Shown: in pieces, positions 8,180 through 17,866 of the stretch
Position numbering within the stretch: position 1 is the stretch's first letter
Layout of the letters: each line of letters starts with the position of its first letter
Source: Gemmatimonadota bacterium
GTDB taxonomy: Bacteria; Latescibacterota; UBA2968; UBA8231
Length of the DNA: 64,000 bases
Assembly (NCBI GenBank): GCA_018660835.1
Contig: JABJJN010000056.1
Span: 202,304 to 266,303, forward strand
Direction of reading: 5' to 3'
The notes under the pieces: generated by a model
Database searches by the model: none
Told to the model about the DNA's origin: nothing
What the model saw: only the letters and a program-made list of their open reading frames with translations
Position numbers and translations under genes: made by a program

Positions 8180-8242
8180 AACAGAAAATGAGCGCCTTTG
8201 ATAAGATGGGCGACGACCGCATTGGTCGTGCCCCGCGGCGCC

Positions 8243-10054
8243 TTATGCTGCGTCCCGCTGTCCCCCCCGCTGATCCAGGTAGCCGTGCAGCATGGTCAAA
8301 GCGATCGACTCGGAATAGATGAAGACGCGACGCATATCGTCGAGCAGATCCAGCTGCAGGCCGCTCATGCGTGCCTCGTCCGAGCCCTCGTCCTGCAGGC
8401 GTTCGTAATGCAGCAACCGAGCGTGACGTAGCTCCCTTTCCATTTCCGGCTTGGCGCGAACCACACCCCGGGCCATTTCGGCGTCGCTGGTGTCGAAGGC
8501 TTCCAGGGCCGTATCCAGGTTGTCGAGCACCCTCTCAACATACGCCCTGAGACCTTCCATCCCGACGCCTTCACCGGGATGTCCGAACGCGCGCTTGCGC
8601 TCCAACAGGGGCACCAAGTCCTTGCGCAGCAGCTCCTCGAGGTGATCGAGACTCGTGCCGACGTCGAGCAGCTGGGTGGCGAAGGTCGATTGCTCCTCGC
8701 TCATGTTGCGGCGCGATATCTGGATCAGATACGCATCGATCTGCTCATCCATCGACCTTGCCGCAGCGCCGCGGACGGCGATGTCATCGGCCTTGGTGGC
8801 ATCGTCATCGATGAAGGCAGGCAGCAGGTCGCCGAAAACATCCCGCAGCAGGCGGCCCAATCGTAGCAATTCGCCGCGGGACTGTTCCATAGCCACCGAG
8901 GGCATCGCCAGCAGGGCCGGGTCCAGATGCACGGCCGTCCATTCCGGTGCGGCGCCGGAGACGATCTCGCGCTCTTCGGCGTGTTCTGGGATCAGGCGCT
9001 CAACCAGCCGCGCGAATTGGGCGCCGAAGGGCAATAGGAGGAGAGTGTTGGCGACGTTGAAGATCGTGTGAGCATTGGCGATCTGTCGCGGCGTGTCGGC
9101 CGCCAGTCGCGCCGTGTCCTCGAGATGGCCGGAAGTTGGTGACAGGTACTTGACGAACATGGCCAGCTGATCGATGAACCCGACCCATAGCAGCACACCG
9201 ACGATGTTGAACAACACGTGCACAAGACTGGCGCGCAGGGCAATGCGTGGTTTGCCCAGCGATGCCAGCAGGGCGGTGACGCAGGTGCCGATGTTGGCAC
9301 CGAAGATGAGAGCAATCGCGGCATCAAGGCCGATCAGCCCCTGACCACCCATGACGAGGACGACGCCCGTCGTCGCTGCTGAGGACTGGATCAGTCCGGT
9401 GAAGATGGCGGCGACGAGGATGCCGAGGGCCGGGTTGGCCATGCGCGCCATGAGATCGATGAAAGGCTCGTAGCTGCGCAGCGGCCTCATGGCGTCGCTC
9501 ATGATGCTCATGCCGAAGAACACGAGACCGAGGCCCATGATCATCGCGCCATACTGGCGCTTCGCGTCGCTCTTGGAGAGGAAGAGCAGCGCAAAACCGC
9601 CGGCGATGATCGGTAGCGACAACTTGGTCACCTTGAAAGCGATGAGCTGGGCGGTCAGCGTGCTGCCGATATTGGCACCAAAGATGATCCCCACCGCCTG
9701 TGACACGGACAGGATGCCGGCGGTGATGAAGCCCACGGTGAGTACGGTAGTCACCGACGACGACTGAATCACGGCGGTGACGATGGCGCCCGTGAGGGCG
9801 CCCATGTAGCGATTGGTCGTGAGGCGGGCGAGGACGTCTTTGAGACGGTCACCGGCCAGGGCCTTGAGCCCGTCCGACATCTGTTCCATGCCGAAGAGAA
9901 AGAGGGCCAGGCCACCGAGCATGCTCATGACCATCGTAGCCACGTCGAGACCGTCACCCCCCTCGGTGCCAGCGCTGGCGCTGGCGACGGCGAAGGCGGC
10001 CGTCGGCAATCCCACCAGGGCGATGGCGCGTGCAGTATTCCGGAAGGAGGTCAT
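8243..10054 (-). CDS. Na+/phosphate cotransporter family protein with PhoU-like tail
   Basis: A 603-residue inner-membrane protein of the NptA/YjbB type. Two inverted repeats each carry the QSSS-type signature: AVIQSSSVTTVLTVG (about 113) and GLIQSSAATTGVVLV (about 220). Roughly eight to ten membrane spans occupy residues 40-365. The C-terminal 200 residues are a charged, helical PhoU-like domain that normally regulates uptake. Ribosome site GAGGAAATGATGAG before ATG. It is 15 bp downstream of the universal stress protein gene on the same strand, so probably co-transcribed. Confidence 0.9.
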   Translation of the reverse strand: MTSFRNTARAIALVGLPTAAFAVASASAGTEGGDGLDVATMVMSMLGGLALFLFGMEQMSDGLKALAGDRLKDVLARLTTNRYMGALTGAIVTAVIQSSSVTTVLTVGFITAGILSVSQAVGIIFGANIGSTLTAQLIAFKVTKLSLPIIAGGFALLFLSKSDAKRQYGAMIMGLGLVFFGMSIMSDAMRPLRSYEPFIDLMARMANPALGILVAAIFTGLIQSSAATTGVVLVMGGQGLIGLDAAIALIFGANIGTCVTALLASLGKPRIALRASLVHVLFNIVGVLLWVGFIDQLAMFVKYLSPTSGHLEDTARLAADTPRQIANAHTIFNVANTLLLLPFGAQFARLVERLIPEHAEEREIVSGAAPEWTAVHLDPALLAMPSVAMEQSRGELLRLGRLLRDVFGDLLPAFIDDDATKADDIAVRGAAARSMDEQIDAYLIQISRRNMSEEQSTFATQLLDVGTSLDHLEELLRKDLVPLLERKRAFGHPGEGVGMEGLRAYVERVLDNLDTALEAFDTSDAEMARGVVRAKPEMERELRHARLLHYERLQDEGSDEARMSGLQLDLLDDMRRVFIYSESIALTMLHGYLDQRGGQRDAA

Positions 10055-10069
10055 CTCATCATTTCCTCG

Positions 10070-10510
10070 TCAGGACTCGTCACGCAGGGACAGGACGGGA
10101 CAGTGGCAGGCACGAATGACGTGATCGGCTACCGAGCCGAGGAGAAAGCGCTTGAAGCCGGAGTGTCCCCGTGTGCCGATGACGACGAGGTCGGCCTTTT
10201 CCTTGCGGGCCTGGCGAACGATCTCATCGCCAGGAATCCCCGGCAGAATCTTCGTTTGCGGCGTCTTCTTCGCCTTCTTCACGTGCTTGGCCAGGAACTC
10301 CGCCATCATGCCATTGGCGGCCTCCTCCATGTTGCGGAAGAGCTTCTTGCCCAATTTGCGTGAGGAGTAGAAGCCGGGCGCCTCGGCCGGCACGTGCAGG
10401 ACGTGGAGCAGGAGCAGGTCGGCGTCCAGGGCCGTGGCCAGAACCAGAGCCTGACGTACGGCGGAGGCAGAGGCATCGGAGAAATCGACAGCGACGAGGA
10501 TCTTCTTCAT
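10070..10510 (-). CDS. Universal stress protein (UspA family)
   Basis: A 146-residue single-domain Usp. The N-terminal strand KKILVAVDFSDASASAVRQA and the ATP-binding signature GTRGHSGFKRFLLGSVADHV (G-2x-G-9x-G-S/T) are intact, so an ATP-binding type is expected. Ribosome site CGGAGCCAAACCG. First gene of a likely two-gene operon with the Na/Pi cotransporter, suggesting a stress or energy link to phosphate uptake. Confidence 0.92.
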   Translation of the reverse strand: MKKILVAVDFSDASASAVRQALVLATALDADLLLLHVLHVPAEAPGFYSSRKLGKKLFRNMEEAANGMMAEFLAKHVKKAKKTPQTKILPGIPGDEIVRQARKEKADLVVIGTRGHSGFKRFLLGSVADHVIRACHCPVLSLRDES

Positions 10511-10700
10511 CGGTTTGGCTCCGAAGGGAAGGCGGGATCGAGCAGAAACGCGCCGGCACCCACGTCAGGGGCCGTCGCGGGGTCCTTCACGACTGTACAG
10601 GGAATGTAGCCGAATATGGTAGGCCTCGCCGTAGAGTGATGATCCAGTAGACTGGTCACAATCGACCGATAGGGACTTCCTTGGCTAAGAGTGGTAATAC

Positions 10701-10733
10701 TTGACATTTACTTTCGTACTCGCGGATGCTAAT
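10701..10733 (+). promoter_or_regulatory. Possible sigma-70 promoter for the secreted esterase gene
   Basis: TTGACA at 10701-10706 matches the -35 consensus exactly. At 18 bp the -10 candidate is the poor GATGCT (10725-10730); a better GCTAAT (10728-10733) is spaced too far. It is the only promoter-like sequence seen before the gene at 10807. Confidence 0.3.
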
Positions 10734-10806
10734 GAGAACGTCGCCTTTCGAAGCGCTGCTGGCGGCCGAGGGACTCGAAGGCAGCCAAAAACGAGGAGAT
10801 CGTGCC

Positions 10807-13446
10807 ATGACGGCGATGCAGAACAGGGGTGGACCAGTTCCAGAGAGCGGTGCCACGCAGTTCATCGAAGCTCTGGGAAAGACACAGATCCTGATTCTGA
10901 CGCTGCTGCTCTGCGTCCCCGGCTGGGTCAGTGGACAGGGCCGAACCGAGCACCACCGGGTCGGCGGCAGGGAAGTCAGCATCCACCTGCCCGAGGACTA
11001 CGACACCTCCGAATACCGCTATCCGGCGGCTTATGTCATCCACGGCCACACGCTGAATAACCAGTCCCCCCTGCTCTGGACCGGCAGCGACTTCGCCGAA
11101 GGACTGGCGAGGAACGGACAGATCGAGCCGTTGATTCTCGTGTTCCCCCATTTGGAGCAGCTAAACAGGCACAATCCGGCGGCCGATCAGTACCTGGTTG
11201 AGGAGGTGGTTCCCTTCGTGGACGCCACTTACCGGACCCTGCCGGTGCGCCACGCCCGCGCGATCACCGGTTATTCCCATGGCGGCATGGACGCCATGTT
11301 CGTCTCCCTCACCCGTCCTGAGGTGTTTTCGCTGTCCGGGGGGCTGGCCCCGGCGTCGAGCGAGCGGCTGTTCAGTCGGCTGCTTCTGGCACACCAGCAA
11401 CACCTCTATCCCCTGCACTTCTGGCTCTATCGAGGCAGCAATGACAGTAATGTGCCGAGCCTCCGCCCGCTGATCGATGTCCTCGAAAGCACCGCTTTCC
11501 CCTACATCTTCGTCGAAGACAGCGGCGCCCACAGCGCCTGGGCCCCGCATCTCTTCGAGACTCTCCGCTTTTTCGGTCGGGAACTGTGGAACACAGTCCA
11601 CACCCAGGATCACGGGCTGCGCGCCGCCACCGGCAGTTTCGCGGTCATCGTGGGAGCGCCGCCTCAACCGCTGGAGATCGAGATCGTCCTGGCGGATGCT
11701 GCGGACGAACCGCCGCGCCTGGATCTGTCCGCACTGGGACTGGTTGAGCCGCTGGTCATGGCCCACGAGGGTGGCGGCCGCTACACCGCCCGCCCGCAAA
11801 TCACCCCGCCCCAGCGTCCCGGCCGCTACAGGCTGCCCGTGCTGCGGAACACCGAAGAGGGTGCAACGGAGATTATCTACCATCTCGCGCTCGAAGCTTT
11901 TCCCGCGGACGACGCCCTCATTCTGGGCCCGCAGCCGGCGCCCGGCTGGACCATGGAAACCTCCAGCCGCGTCACCCCCGCACCGGTGGTCTTCGAAGGC
12001 CGCGACGCCTTGCGGCTGGAAAGCACCCGCACCTGGAGCGTCAGCCTGATCCACGATCCGGCAGCGCCAGAGCCACTGGGGTACGAGGCGCTGGCCATCG
12101 ATTTCCACCCGGCCGCCTTCGCGCCGGCCGAGGGCAGAATCCCGACCTTGACCGCACGCGCTCCGAACCTGCGCATCGACTTGCTGGCGCAGCTGGATCT
12201 GGAAAAGCCGATTTGGCAGACCGCCGTCGTAGCGCTGGAAGAATTCGATCTGGAGCCGTGGGACGCGCTGCAGGAACTGCACTTCAACAGCAACATGGTA
12301 GGCACCGTCTACGTGGCCGACATCCGCCTGCTGCCCCGGCCGCTGCCACCGACGCCGGCCGCCCACAGCTTCCCCCTTACCCCCCGCTTCTTGCGCGGCA
12401 CTGAGGATCTGCTGACCGCCGTTGTCGGCAGCCTGCCAGCCTGGGTCTCAATTGAACTCGAGGTGGAGCCGCGACTCGAAGAGGTCGGAGCGGTCCTGCA
12501 CCTGGACGGCTCGGCCGTGGGCGGGCCTGCTTCGCTGGACCTGAGTCCCGAGGGCGGCGGTCGCTACGCCGCCCGGGTGCCTGTGGATTCCGACCTCGGC
12601 AACGGCATTCACCGCCTGCCTGTCTTCCTGGAAAACAGCGAGCAGGCGTCCGAACTATTCGCCCTGTTCCAGCTGCAGGTCTATCCCGGCGCAGAGCTTC
12701 CCATCCTGGCCGGGGAATTGGCGCCGGACTGGATTCTGGATGCCAACAGTCGGGTCGCGACCAACCCGGCGAGCTACGACGGGCGCGCCGGGCTGGCCCT
12801 GGATGGCAGTGGCTCCTGGCGGCTTTCTCTGACCCCTCCGGGCCCGGTATCCGCCTTCGGCTATGACCAGCTGGTCCTTGGTTTTCATCCCGCTGCCCAT
12901 AGCCTGCGCGAGGGGCGGGAGCCCCAACTGGGAATCCAGGCAGCTCTCAGGGTCGACCTGCTAGAGTGGGTGGATCTGGAGCAGAATCAATGGCAGATCA
13001 TTCGTTTGCCTCTGGCGGAGCTGGGATTGGACGAGCAGTCCCTGCTGAGCGAGCTGCGCTTCACCGGCAATATAGAGGGCCGCTTCTACCTGAGTGACAT
13101 CGGCCTGGTGGCGCAGACACCACCGCCGCCCACCGCCGTGCTGGAGAATCAGCAGGACAGCGAACCAAGGGCTTTCACGCTAGACCAGAATTATCCCAAT
13201 CCCTTCAACAGCGGCACGGTGATCCGCTTCGCCCTGCCGCAAGCCGGGAAGGTGTCGCTGTCGATATACAATCTGGCCGGCCAGCGGGTGGCCGAACCGA
13301 TCCGCGGTGTGCGGCAGGCAGGTACCTACACCGTGCACTGGGACGGCCGAGACCAGGCCGGCCGGGAGCTGGCCTCGGGACTCTACTTCTACCACTTGCT
13401 GGCCGGCGATTGGGTACACACGCGCAAGATGGTCCTGCTGCGCTGA
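10807..13446 (+). CDS. Secreted esterase with duplicated C-terminal module and FlgD/T9SS-like tail
   Basis: An 879-residue exported protein. The leader (TQILILTLLLCVPGWVSGQG) ends near residue 44. Residues 50-270 are an esterase-D-type alpha/beta hydrolase: AAYVIHGHT, nucleophile Ser157 in TGYSHGGMDAMF, a late His in GAHSAWAPHL. Two copies of a beta-rich module follow (roughly DNA 11905-12345 and 12690-13120), each opening near APGW or APDW and ending G-x-x-Y-x-x-D-I. The last 85 residues (NYPNPFNSGTVIRFALP...RKMVLLR) are the FlgD-Ig/type-IX-sorting-like tail. ATG at 10807 has GAGGAG upstream. The same module and tail occur on three other proteins here. It is probably displayed on the surface or secreted; substrate unknown. 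Confidence 0.85.
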   Translation: MTAMQNRGGPVPESGATQFIEALGKTQILILTLLLCVPGWVSGQGRTEHHRVGGREVSIHLPEDYDTSEYRYPAAYVIHGHTLNNQSPLLWTGSDFAEGLARNGQIEPLILVFPHLEQLNRHNPAADQYLVEEVVPFVDATYRTLPVRHARAITGYSHGGMDAMFVSLTRPEVFSLSGGLAPASSERLFSRLLLAHQQHLYPLHFWLYRGSNDSNVPSLRPLIDVLESTAFPYIFVEDSGAHSAWAPHLFETLRFFGRELWNTVHTQDHGLRAATGSFAVIVGAPPQPLEIEIVLADAADEPPRLDLSALGLVEPLVMAHEGGGRYTARPQITPPQRPGRYRLPVLRNTEEGATEIIYHLALEAFPADDALILGPQPAPGWTMETSSRVTPAPVVFEGRDALRLESTRTWSVSLIHDPAAPEPLGYEALAIDFHPAAFAPAEGRIPTLTARAPNLRIDLLAQLDLEKPIWQTAVVALEEFDLEPWDALQELHFNSNMVGTVYVADIRLLPRPLPPTPAAHSFPLTPRFLRGTEDLLTAVVGSLPAWVSIELEVEPRLEEVGAVLHLDGSAVGGPASLDLSPEGGGRYAARVPVDSDLGNGIHRLPVFLENSEQASELFALFQLQVYPGAELPILAGELAPDWILDANSRVATNPASYDGRAGLALDGSGSWRLSLTPPGPVSAFGYDQLVLGFHPAAHSLREGREPQLGIQAALRVDLLEWVDLEQNQWQIIRLPLAELGLDEQSLLSELRFTGNIEGRFYLSDIGLVAQTPPPPTAVLENQQDSEPRAFTLDQNYPNPFNSGTVIRFALPQAGKVSLSIYNLAGQRVAEPIRGVRQAGTYTVHWDGRDQAGRELASGLYFYHLLAGDWVHTRKMVLLR

Positions 13447-13475
13447 CCGAACGCTATGAGTGCTGCCTTTGCTGT

Positions 13476-15041
13476 TCAGCGGTCGCCGGCAATGAACTCG
13501 GCAATCCGTTCGCCGATCATCATGGTCGTCAGGTTGGTGTTGGCCCGAATGCAGTCGTGCATGATCGAGGCGTCAGCAACCCGCACGTTACGCACGCCCT
13601 TGAGGCGGCCGTACTGATCCACCGCGGCCAGGGGGTCGCTGTCTGGACCCATTTTGCAGGTACCGGACACGTGGTGACTGGTGGCGACTACCCGCCGCAT
13701 CCAGCGGTCCAGAGCCTCGTCCGAGGCGGTGTCTGCTTCGGCAATGTTCAGTGGTCCTTCGACGATCTCCCGGTATTGCTCATGCCCCAACAGACCGAGC
13801 AGTTTACGTACGCCTTCCCGCATGCGGATGAGATCCGACGACTCCGCGAGGAAATTGTAGTCGAGATCGGGACGCTCCCCTGGGTCGCCGGACCGTAGTC
13901 GCACTTGCCCGGATCCGGCGGCCAGATAGATCGCCGAGACCAGGAAGAATCCTATGGGGTCGACGTCATCCGCATCGTAGAAGCCGTTGCGTGTGGCACA
14001 CGATGCGGGGTGCAGAAACATGTCGTTGCGCAGGGGCGAGTCGGCGGCAGTGTAGCGGCAGCCCATCTGCAGAGGCGGCTCCGCACCCGTGTTGCGGAAA
14101 GGTGGTTTCACGGCGACGGTTAGAGCACACTGGGCATGGCAACGCAGGTTCTGTCCCATACCGGGCAGGTCGGCGGCCACGTCGAGGCCGAGGGCAGTCA
14201 GGTGGTCGGCGGGCCCCATGCCGGAGCGCATCAGTAGATGGGGCGAGGCAATCGCGCCGGCGCTGACGATAACCTCACCCGCAAGAAGGCGCTCTGCGCC
14301 TGTGTCACCGAGCACTTCTACACCGACAGCCCGGCCGTGCTCGACAACGACACGGCGCACATCGCAGTTGCCGCGTATCTCCAGATTGGAACGCTGCCTT
14401 ACCTCTGGTGTCAGGTATCCAAGGGAGGCGCTCCAACGGATTCCCTCGGCGTTGTTCAGCGGCAGTGGACCGACGCCCGTGGACTGCGGGTTGTTGTGAT
14501 CCGGGCAGTCCGCCATGCCCTGATCCCGCATGGCCTGGTAGAAGGCCACTTGCTCGCGGCTACATTCCTCTATGGCGAAGCGCCGCACGGGAATGGGGCC
14601 ATCCGTGCCGTGGAAATCATCGTCGTAGTCGCGATCACTCTCAATCCGTTTCAGGCACGGAAGAATCCGTTCGTAGGACCATTCGCTGTTGCCCGCAGCG
14701 GCCCAGTCGTCGAAGTCCTGGGGTTGTCCCCGCAGGAAGATCTGCGCATTGATCGCACTCGACCCACCCACGACACGGCCGCGCGGAATGAAGATGTCCG
14801 GGTTGTCCTCGGTGGACCGCGCCCGGTAGCCCCAGCCCCAGCGTGTGTTGTAGCCGAAAGCCTGTCCCCAGATGCCAGGATACCCATAGGCCTGACGTAT
14901 TTCGCTGGGCATCTTCTGGGCCATCGGAAAATCGGGACCGGCCTCAAGCAGCAGTACCCTGTGCTCGCGTGCCTCGCTCAAACGAGCGGCGAGGATACAT
15001 CCGGCGGCGCCGGCGCCGACGATGATGGTATCGTGTGTCAT
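13476..15041 (-). CDS. GMC-family FAD oxidoreductase (choline dehydrogenase-like)
   Basis: A 521-residue flavoprotein oxidising an alcohol group. The FAD dinucleotide fold is at the N-terminus (TIIVGAGAAGCILAARLSE, then EAGP), the GMC signature follows (PRGRVVGGSSAINAQIFLRG), and the catalytic His pair region is VATSHHVSGTCKMG, with the closing FAD segment VRVADASIMH. Length fits bacterial choline/alcohol dehydrogenases. No signal peptide. It is convergent with the esterase gene and divergent from the NeuB-like gene; substrate unknown. Confidence 0.92.
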   Translation of the reverse strand: MTHDTIIVGAGAAGCILAARLSEAREHRVLLLEAGPDFPMAQKMPSEIRQAYGYPGIWGQAFGYNTRWGWGYRARSTEDNPDIFIPRGRVVGGSSAINAQIFLRGQPQDFDDWAAAGNSEWSYERILPCLKRIESDRDYDDDFHGTDGPIPVRRFAIEECSREQVAFYQAMRDQGMADCPDHNNPQSTGVGPLPLNNAEGIRWSASLGYLTPEVRQRSNLEIRGNCDVRRVVVEHGRAVGVEVLGDTGAERLLAGEVIVSAGAIASPHLLMRSGMGPADHLTALGLDVAADLPGMGQNLRCHAQCALTVAVKPPFRNTGAEPPLQMGCRYTAADSPLRNDMFLHPASCATRNGFYDADDVDPIGFFLVSAIYLAAGSGQVRLRSGDPGERPDLDYNFLAESSDLIRMREGVRKLLGLLGHEQYREIVEGPLNIAEADTASDEALDRWMRRVVATSHHVSGTCKMGPDSDPLAAVDQYGRLKGVRNVRVADASIMHDCIRANTNLTTMMIGERIAEFIAGDR

Positions 15042-15221
15042 GGGTCAGCCGCTGAATGTCCTAAGAGGCGCATGGTGTCATCGCTCCACGCTTACGAGTG
15101 GCGAGGCATTGCCAAATGAAGGTTGCCCGGGCCGCAGCGGCCAGATGAAGTTGCTAACTTCCAAGTTCGACCTGATCCCCACCTCGGCTCAGACCACCGA
15201 ATCCTCTACCAGGGGCACACC

Positions 15222-16046
15222 ATGAACACGATCGTCATCGCCGAGATCGGTGAGAATCACTACGGACGCTGGGATGTGTGCCGGGGCATGGTCGAACAGG
15301 TGGCAGCCAGCGGCGCCACGTACGCCAAGTTCCAGACCTACACAGCGAACCAATTCGGTACGGATCACGTGTGGTACGAAGAGTTCAAGTCCGTCGAGAT
15401 GTCCCAGGACATGCACTTCGAGATGCAAAGTCTCTGCGAGCAGCTCGGTGTCGGCTTCCTCAGCTCGACCTTCACCCAGCGCTCGACGCGGTTTCTCGTG
15501 GACCGGATGGGGTTGGACACGATCAAGCTCGCCTCCAGCCGCGTCACCGATCTCGAGTTGTTGGATGATGTGAATCGGCGCGCCGACCAGGTGAAGACCG
15601 TCTTCCTGTCGACGGGGATGGCCACCCTTGCTGAGGTGAGCACAGCAGTGGATCACCTGAGTGGCATTGAGGACCTCACCATCCTGCACTGCACCAGCCA
15701 GTATCCGACGCAAGACGAGAATGTGAATCTGCGCGCCATGACGACGCTGCAGCAGGCCTTCGGGTCACTGAAGATCGGCTACAGCGACCACAGTCGCGGG
15801 CTCCAGGCCTGTCTGGCCGCCGTCGCGCTGGGTGCCCAGGTCATCGAAAAGCACTTCACCTACCACACGAGCATGCCCGGCGACGATCATGCCGGTGCGG
15901 CGACACCTGAGATGCTGGCCGATCTCGTACGTCAGATCGACCGCCTCGAGACCATGCTCGGTTCAGGCCAGGTCGGTCGCATCGCCGCGGAAGAGCTGGC
16001 GGCCCAGGCGTTGCGCGTGGAGATGTTGGAGGTCGACTTCGACTGA
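15222..16046 (+). CDS. NeuB/PseI/SpsE-like sialic-acid-type synthase, without SAF domain
   Basis: A 274-residue TIM-barrel enzyme of the family condensing PEP with an amino sugar to make nonulosonic acids. The N-terminal IAEIGENHYGRWD and KFQTYTANQFGTD and the metal/PEP block EKHFTYHTSMPGDDHAGAAT are characteristic. Family members are usually about 340-350 residues because of a C-terminal antifreeze-like SAF domain that closes the active site of the partner subunit; this one ends after the barrel. ATG at 15222 is where homology begins. No cytidylyltransferase or aminotransferase is nearby. Confidence 0.8.
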   Translation: MNTIVIAEIGENHYGRWDVCRGMVEQVAASGATYAKFQTYTANQFGTDHVWYEEFKSVEMSQDMHFEMQSLCEQLGVGFLSSTFTQRSTRFLVDRMGLDTIKLASSRVTDLELLDDVNRRADQVKTVFLSTGMATLAEVSTAVDHLSGIEDLTILHCTSQYPTQDENVNLRAMTTLQQAFGSLKIGYSDHSRGLQACLAAVALGAQVIEKHFTYHTSMPGDDHAGAATPEMLADLVRQIDRLETMLGSGQVGRIAAEELAAQALRVEMLEVDFD

Positions 16047-16121
16047 TGCGTCAGGCCATTGGCCCTGCCGATCAGGCGCCATTTGCCGATCCTGTGTTGC
16101 TGGCGCGTGTATTCCGCTGGT

Positions 16122-17768
16122 TCACGATCCTCCCGAAGGCCATGCAAAGGGGCGACGGCCGTCGTGCCCATACGTGAAGAGGGCGGTCCGCCTCGGGGTC
16201 TCAGCCTCCCAGCGATACGCTCCGTGACACACAGCCCCTGCCAGAAAAAAGAGAATCGACCCCCGGCGTATGGGAATGTGGCGGATCGGAGCGCGGTCAT
16301 TGCAGGTCCGCACCGATTGCGGCACGGGGTAGCAGGATTTGTGGCTGCCAGGCACGACAACGAAACCGCCATCGCCGGGCCCGACGTCGGTGAACTGCCA
16401 GGCGACGTTGATGCTCGACCTTGTGTGTATTCGCCCATTCATCATCTCGAAGTGTTTGCCGATGTCGCTCGGGTTCGAATTCCCCGCGTGCAGCATCTGT
16501 CCGCTCGAGCCTTTGACGTGGCACAGGGCCGTGTTCTGAGTGACCCGGTAACCGGCGCCGATCATCCAATTGAGGCGCTGAATGACGGCAGGATGCGCCA
16601 GCATTCTGAGGAAGGGCGCATTGTGCGGCGCCGGTAGCTGAAACAGGTCCCTCAGATCGGGCCGACCCGTGCCTGAGATCGTCGGTGCGCCGGGGATGTC
16701 TGCGAGAGTCACGTCCCCATCAAGCTTGTCACCTGCACCACGGAAGAACAGGCGATCCAGGTTGGCGTCGATGCCCGCCACGGCGGCATCGATCCAATCG
16801 TCGTCCATGACGCCGTCAACCAGCAGGAACCCCTGGGTCTCGAAGGCCCAGCGCTCGGCGGCGGCGGCGTCTCCGTCGAGCGCCAACGGCGACGAAGGCC
16901 TCTGCGCCACGTCGGCGTCGTCGGCAGAGGTCAGCCAGGCGGCTGTGCCGTCCGAAAGGACCACGTGATCCGCATCGCCGCCCATCAGCAACGTTTGCTC
17001 AGCCTCGCTCAGCCCTTCCGCCCATGCAGGCAGGGATGGCGTGTCCTGCGGGTCAGGCGGCACTTGTGGCCGAACTGAGCGGGAGATGAAGTCTGCCGCG
17101 AGCAGCTCACCGCCGGCACCCTGGGGGCAGATCCCGTGCAACGTGCTGGCGGCACACAGCAGCACGTCGCCCGCAGCCAGCGCCGGGCGCTCAGCGAGGG
17201 GGCTTGAGTTCGCAAGCGATGGGGCGGGCAGGCCGCTCTTGTGCGAGGATGGGACCACCACCAGCGGGCACTTCCCTTCTTCAGAGTCTGTGAGGGCGAT
17301 GACGACCACCAGGCCCTGGCATTGCCGGATGCGGATCTCTTCCCAGGCGCCACCAGCCCGCGTGAGCGAAGATCCGTCGGCGTTGATCCCACTCCATCCG
17401 GATAGGTTGATGTAGGCCCGATCCAGCGTGTCCACCCCGCCTTCCAGTGGCAGCGACGCCTCGCCGTATTCTTTTGCCTCACCGGCGGCGACGAACCTCG
17501 CATGGCCGTCCTGCCGAAACCCATCGCCGCACAGCTCGCGCACGTAACGCCCGACAGCGCCGTCCTCGCTGCAGAGGTTGTCCAGCCCGTCGCTGCCAGT
17601 GCTGCTGCTGTGGCGACACGCCGACAGCTCGGCCGGGCTCAGGACTTGCGGCAGTACGACGAAGCCGAGTGCGTCGAAAGTGAATTCCTGCTCCACGGTA
17701 AGAATTGAGCGCTCGTGCGCGTGCGTCGCTTCGTTCCAGTGGCTCACGGTGTAGGTGTCTGAGTTCAT
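16122..17768 (-). CDS. Tandem PhyH protein: degenerate N-half, H-x-G C-half
   Basis: A 548-residue protein built from two PhyH halves. The C-half (about 300-548) keeps His427-Ala-Gly429 (GQMLHAG), VVVPGSHKS, distal His515 (AVCHGAYRW) and the 2-oxoglutarate Arg near 527. The N-half (about 28-235) keeps the helix, VVVPSSHKS and a late STLHG but has no recognisable first metal motif, so it is probably structural. The start is the ATG at 17768 after AGAGGTTTGACC; the in-frame TTG two codons earlier is less likely. It lies downstream of another PhyH gene on the same strand (98 bp) and may be co-transcribed. Substrate unknown. Confidence 0.75.
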   Translation of the reverse strand: MNSDTYTVSHWNEATHAHERSILTVEQEFTFDALGFVVLPQVLSPAELSACRHSSSTGSDGLDNLCSEDGAVGRYVRELCGDGFRQDGHARFVAAGEAKEYGEASLPLEGGVDTLDRAYINLSGWSGINADGSSLTRAGGAWEEIRIRQCQGLVVVIALTDSEEGKCPLVVVPSSHKSGLPAPSLANSSPLAERPALAAGDVLLCAASTLHGICPQGAGGELLAADFISRSVRPQVPPDPQDTPSLPAWAEGLSEAEQTLLMGGDADHVVLSDGTAAWLTSADDADVAQRPSSPLALDGDAAAAERWAFETQGFLLVDGVMDDDWIDAAVAGIDANLDRLFFRGAGDKLDGDVTLADIPGAPTISGTGRPDLRDLFQLPAPHNAPFLRMLAHPAVIQRLNWMIGAGYRVTQNTALCHVKGSSGQMLHAGNSNPSDIGKHFEMMNGRIHTRSSINVAWQFTDVGPGDGGFVVVPGSHKSCYPVPQSVRTCNDRAPIRHIPIRRGSILFFLAGAVCHGAYRWEAETPRRTALFTYGHDGRRPFAWPSGGS

Positions 17769-17866
17769 GGTCAAACCTCTATTGGAAATTGCCTGGGGAT
17801 GTCTGAACGGCGGTGTTTGGCGACAAGGTAGATCAACAGGCGCATTCAGAAGTTCGCGCCCTAATC

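Noticed and set aside
11161..12366. 401-codon open frame on the minus strand
   Set aside because: Antisense to the esterase gene; sequence is rich in Arg, Gly and Gln with no domain.
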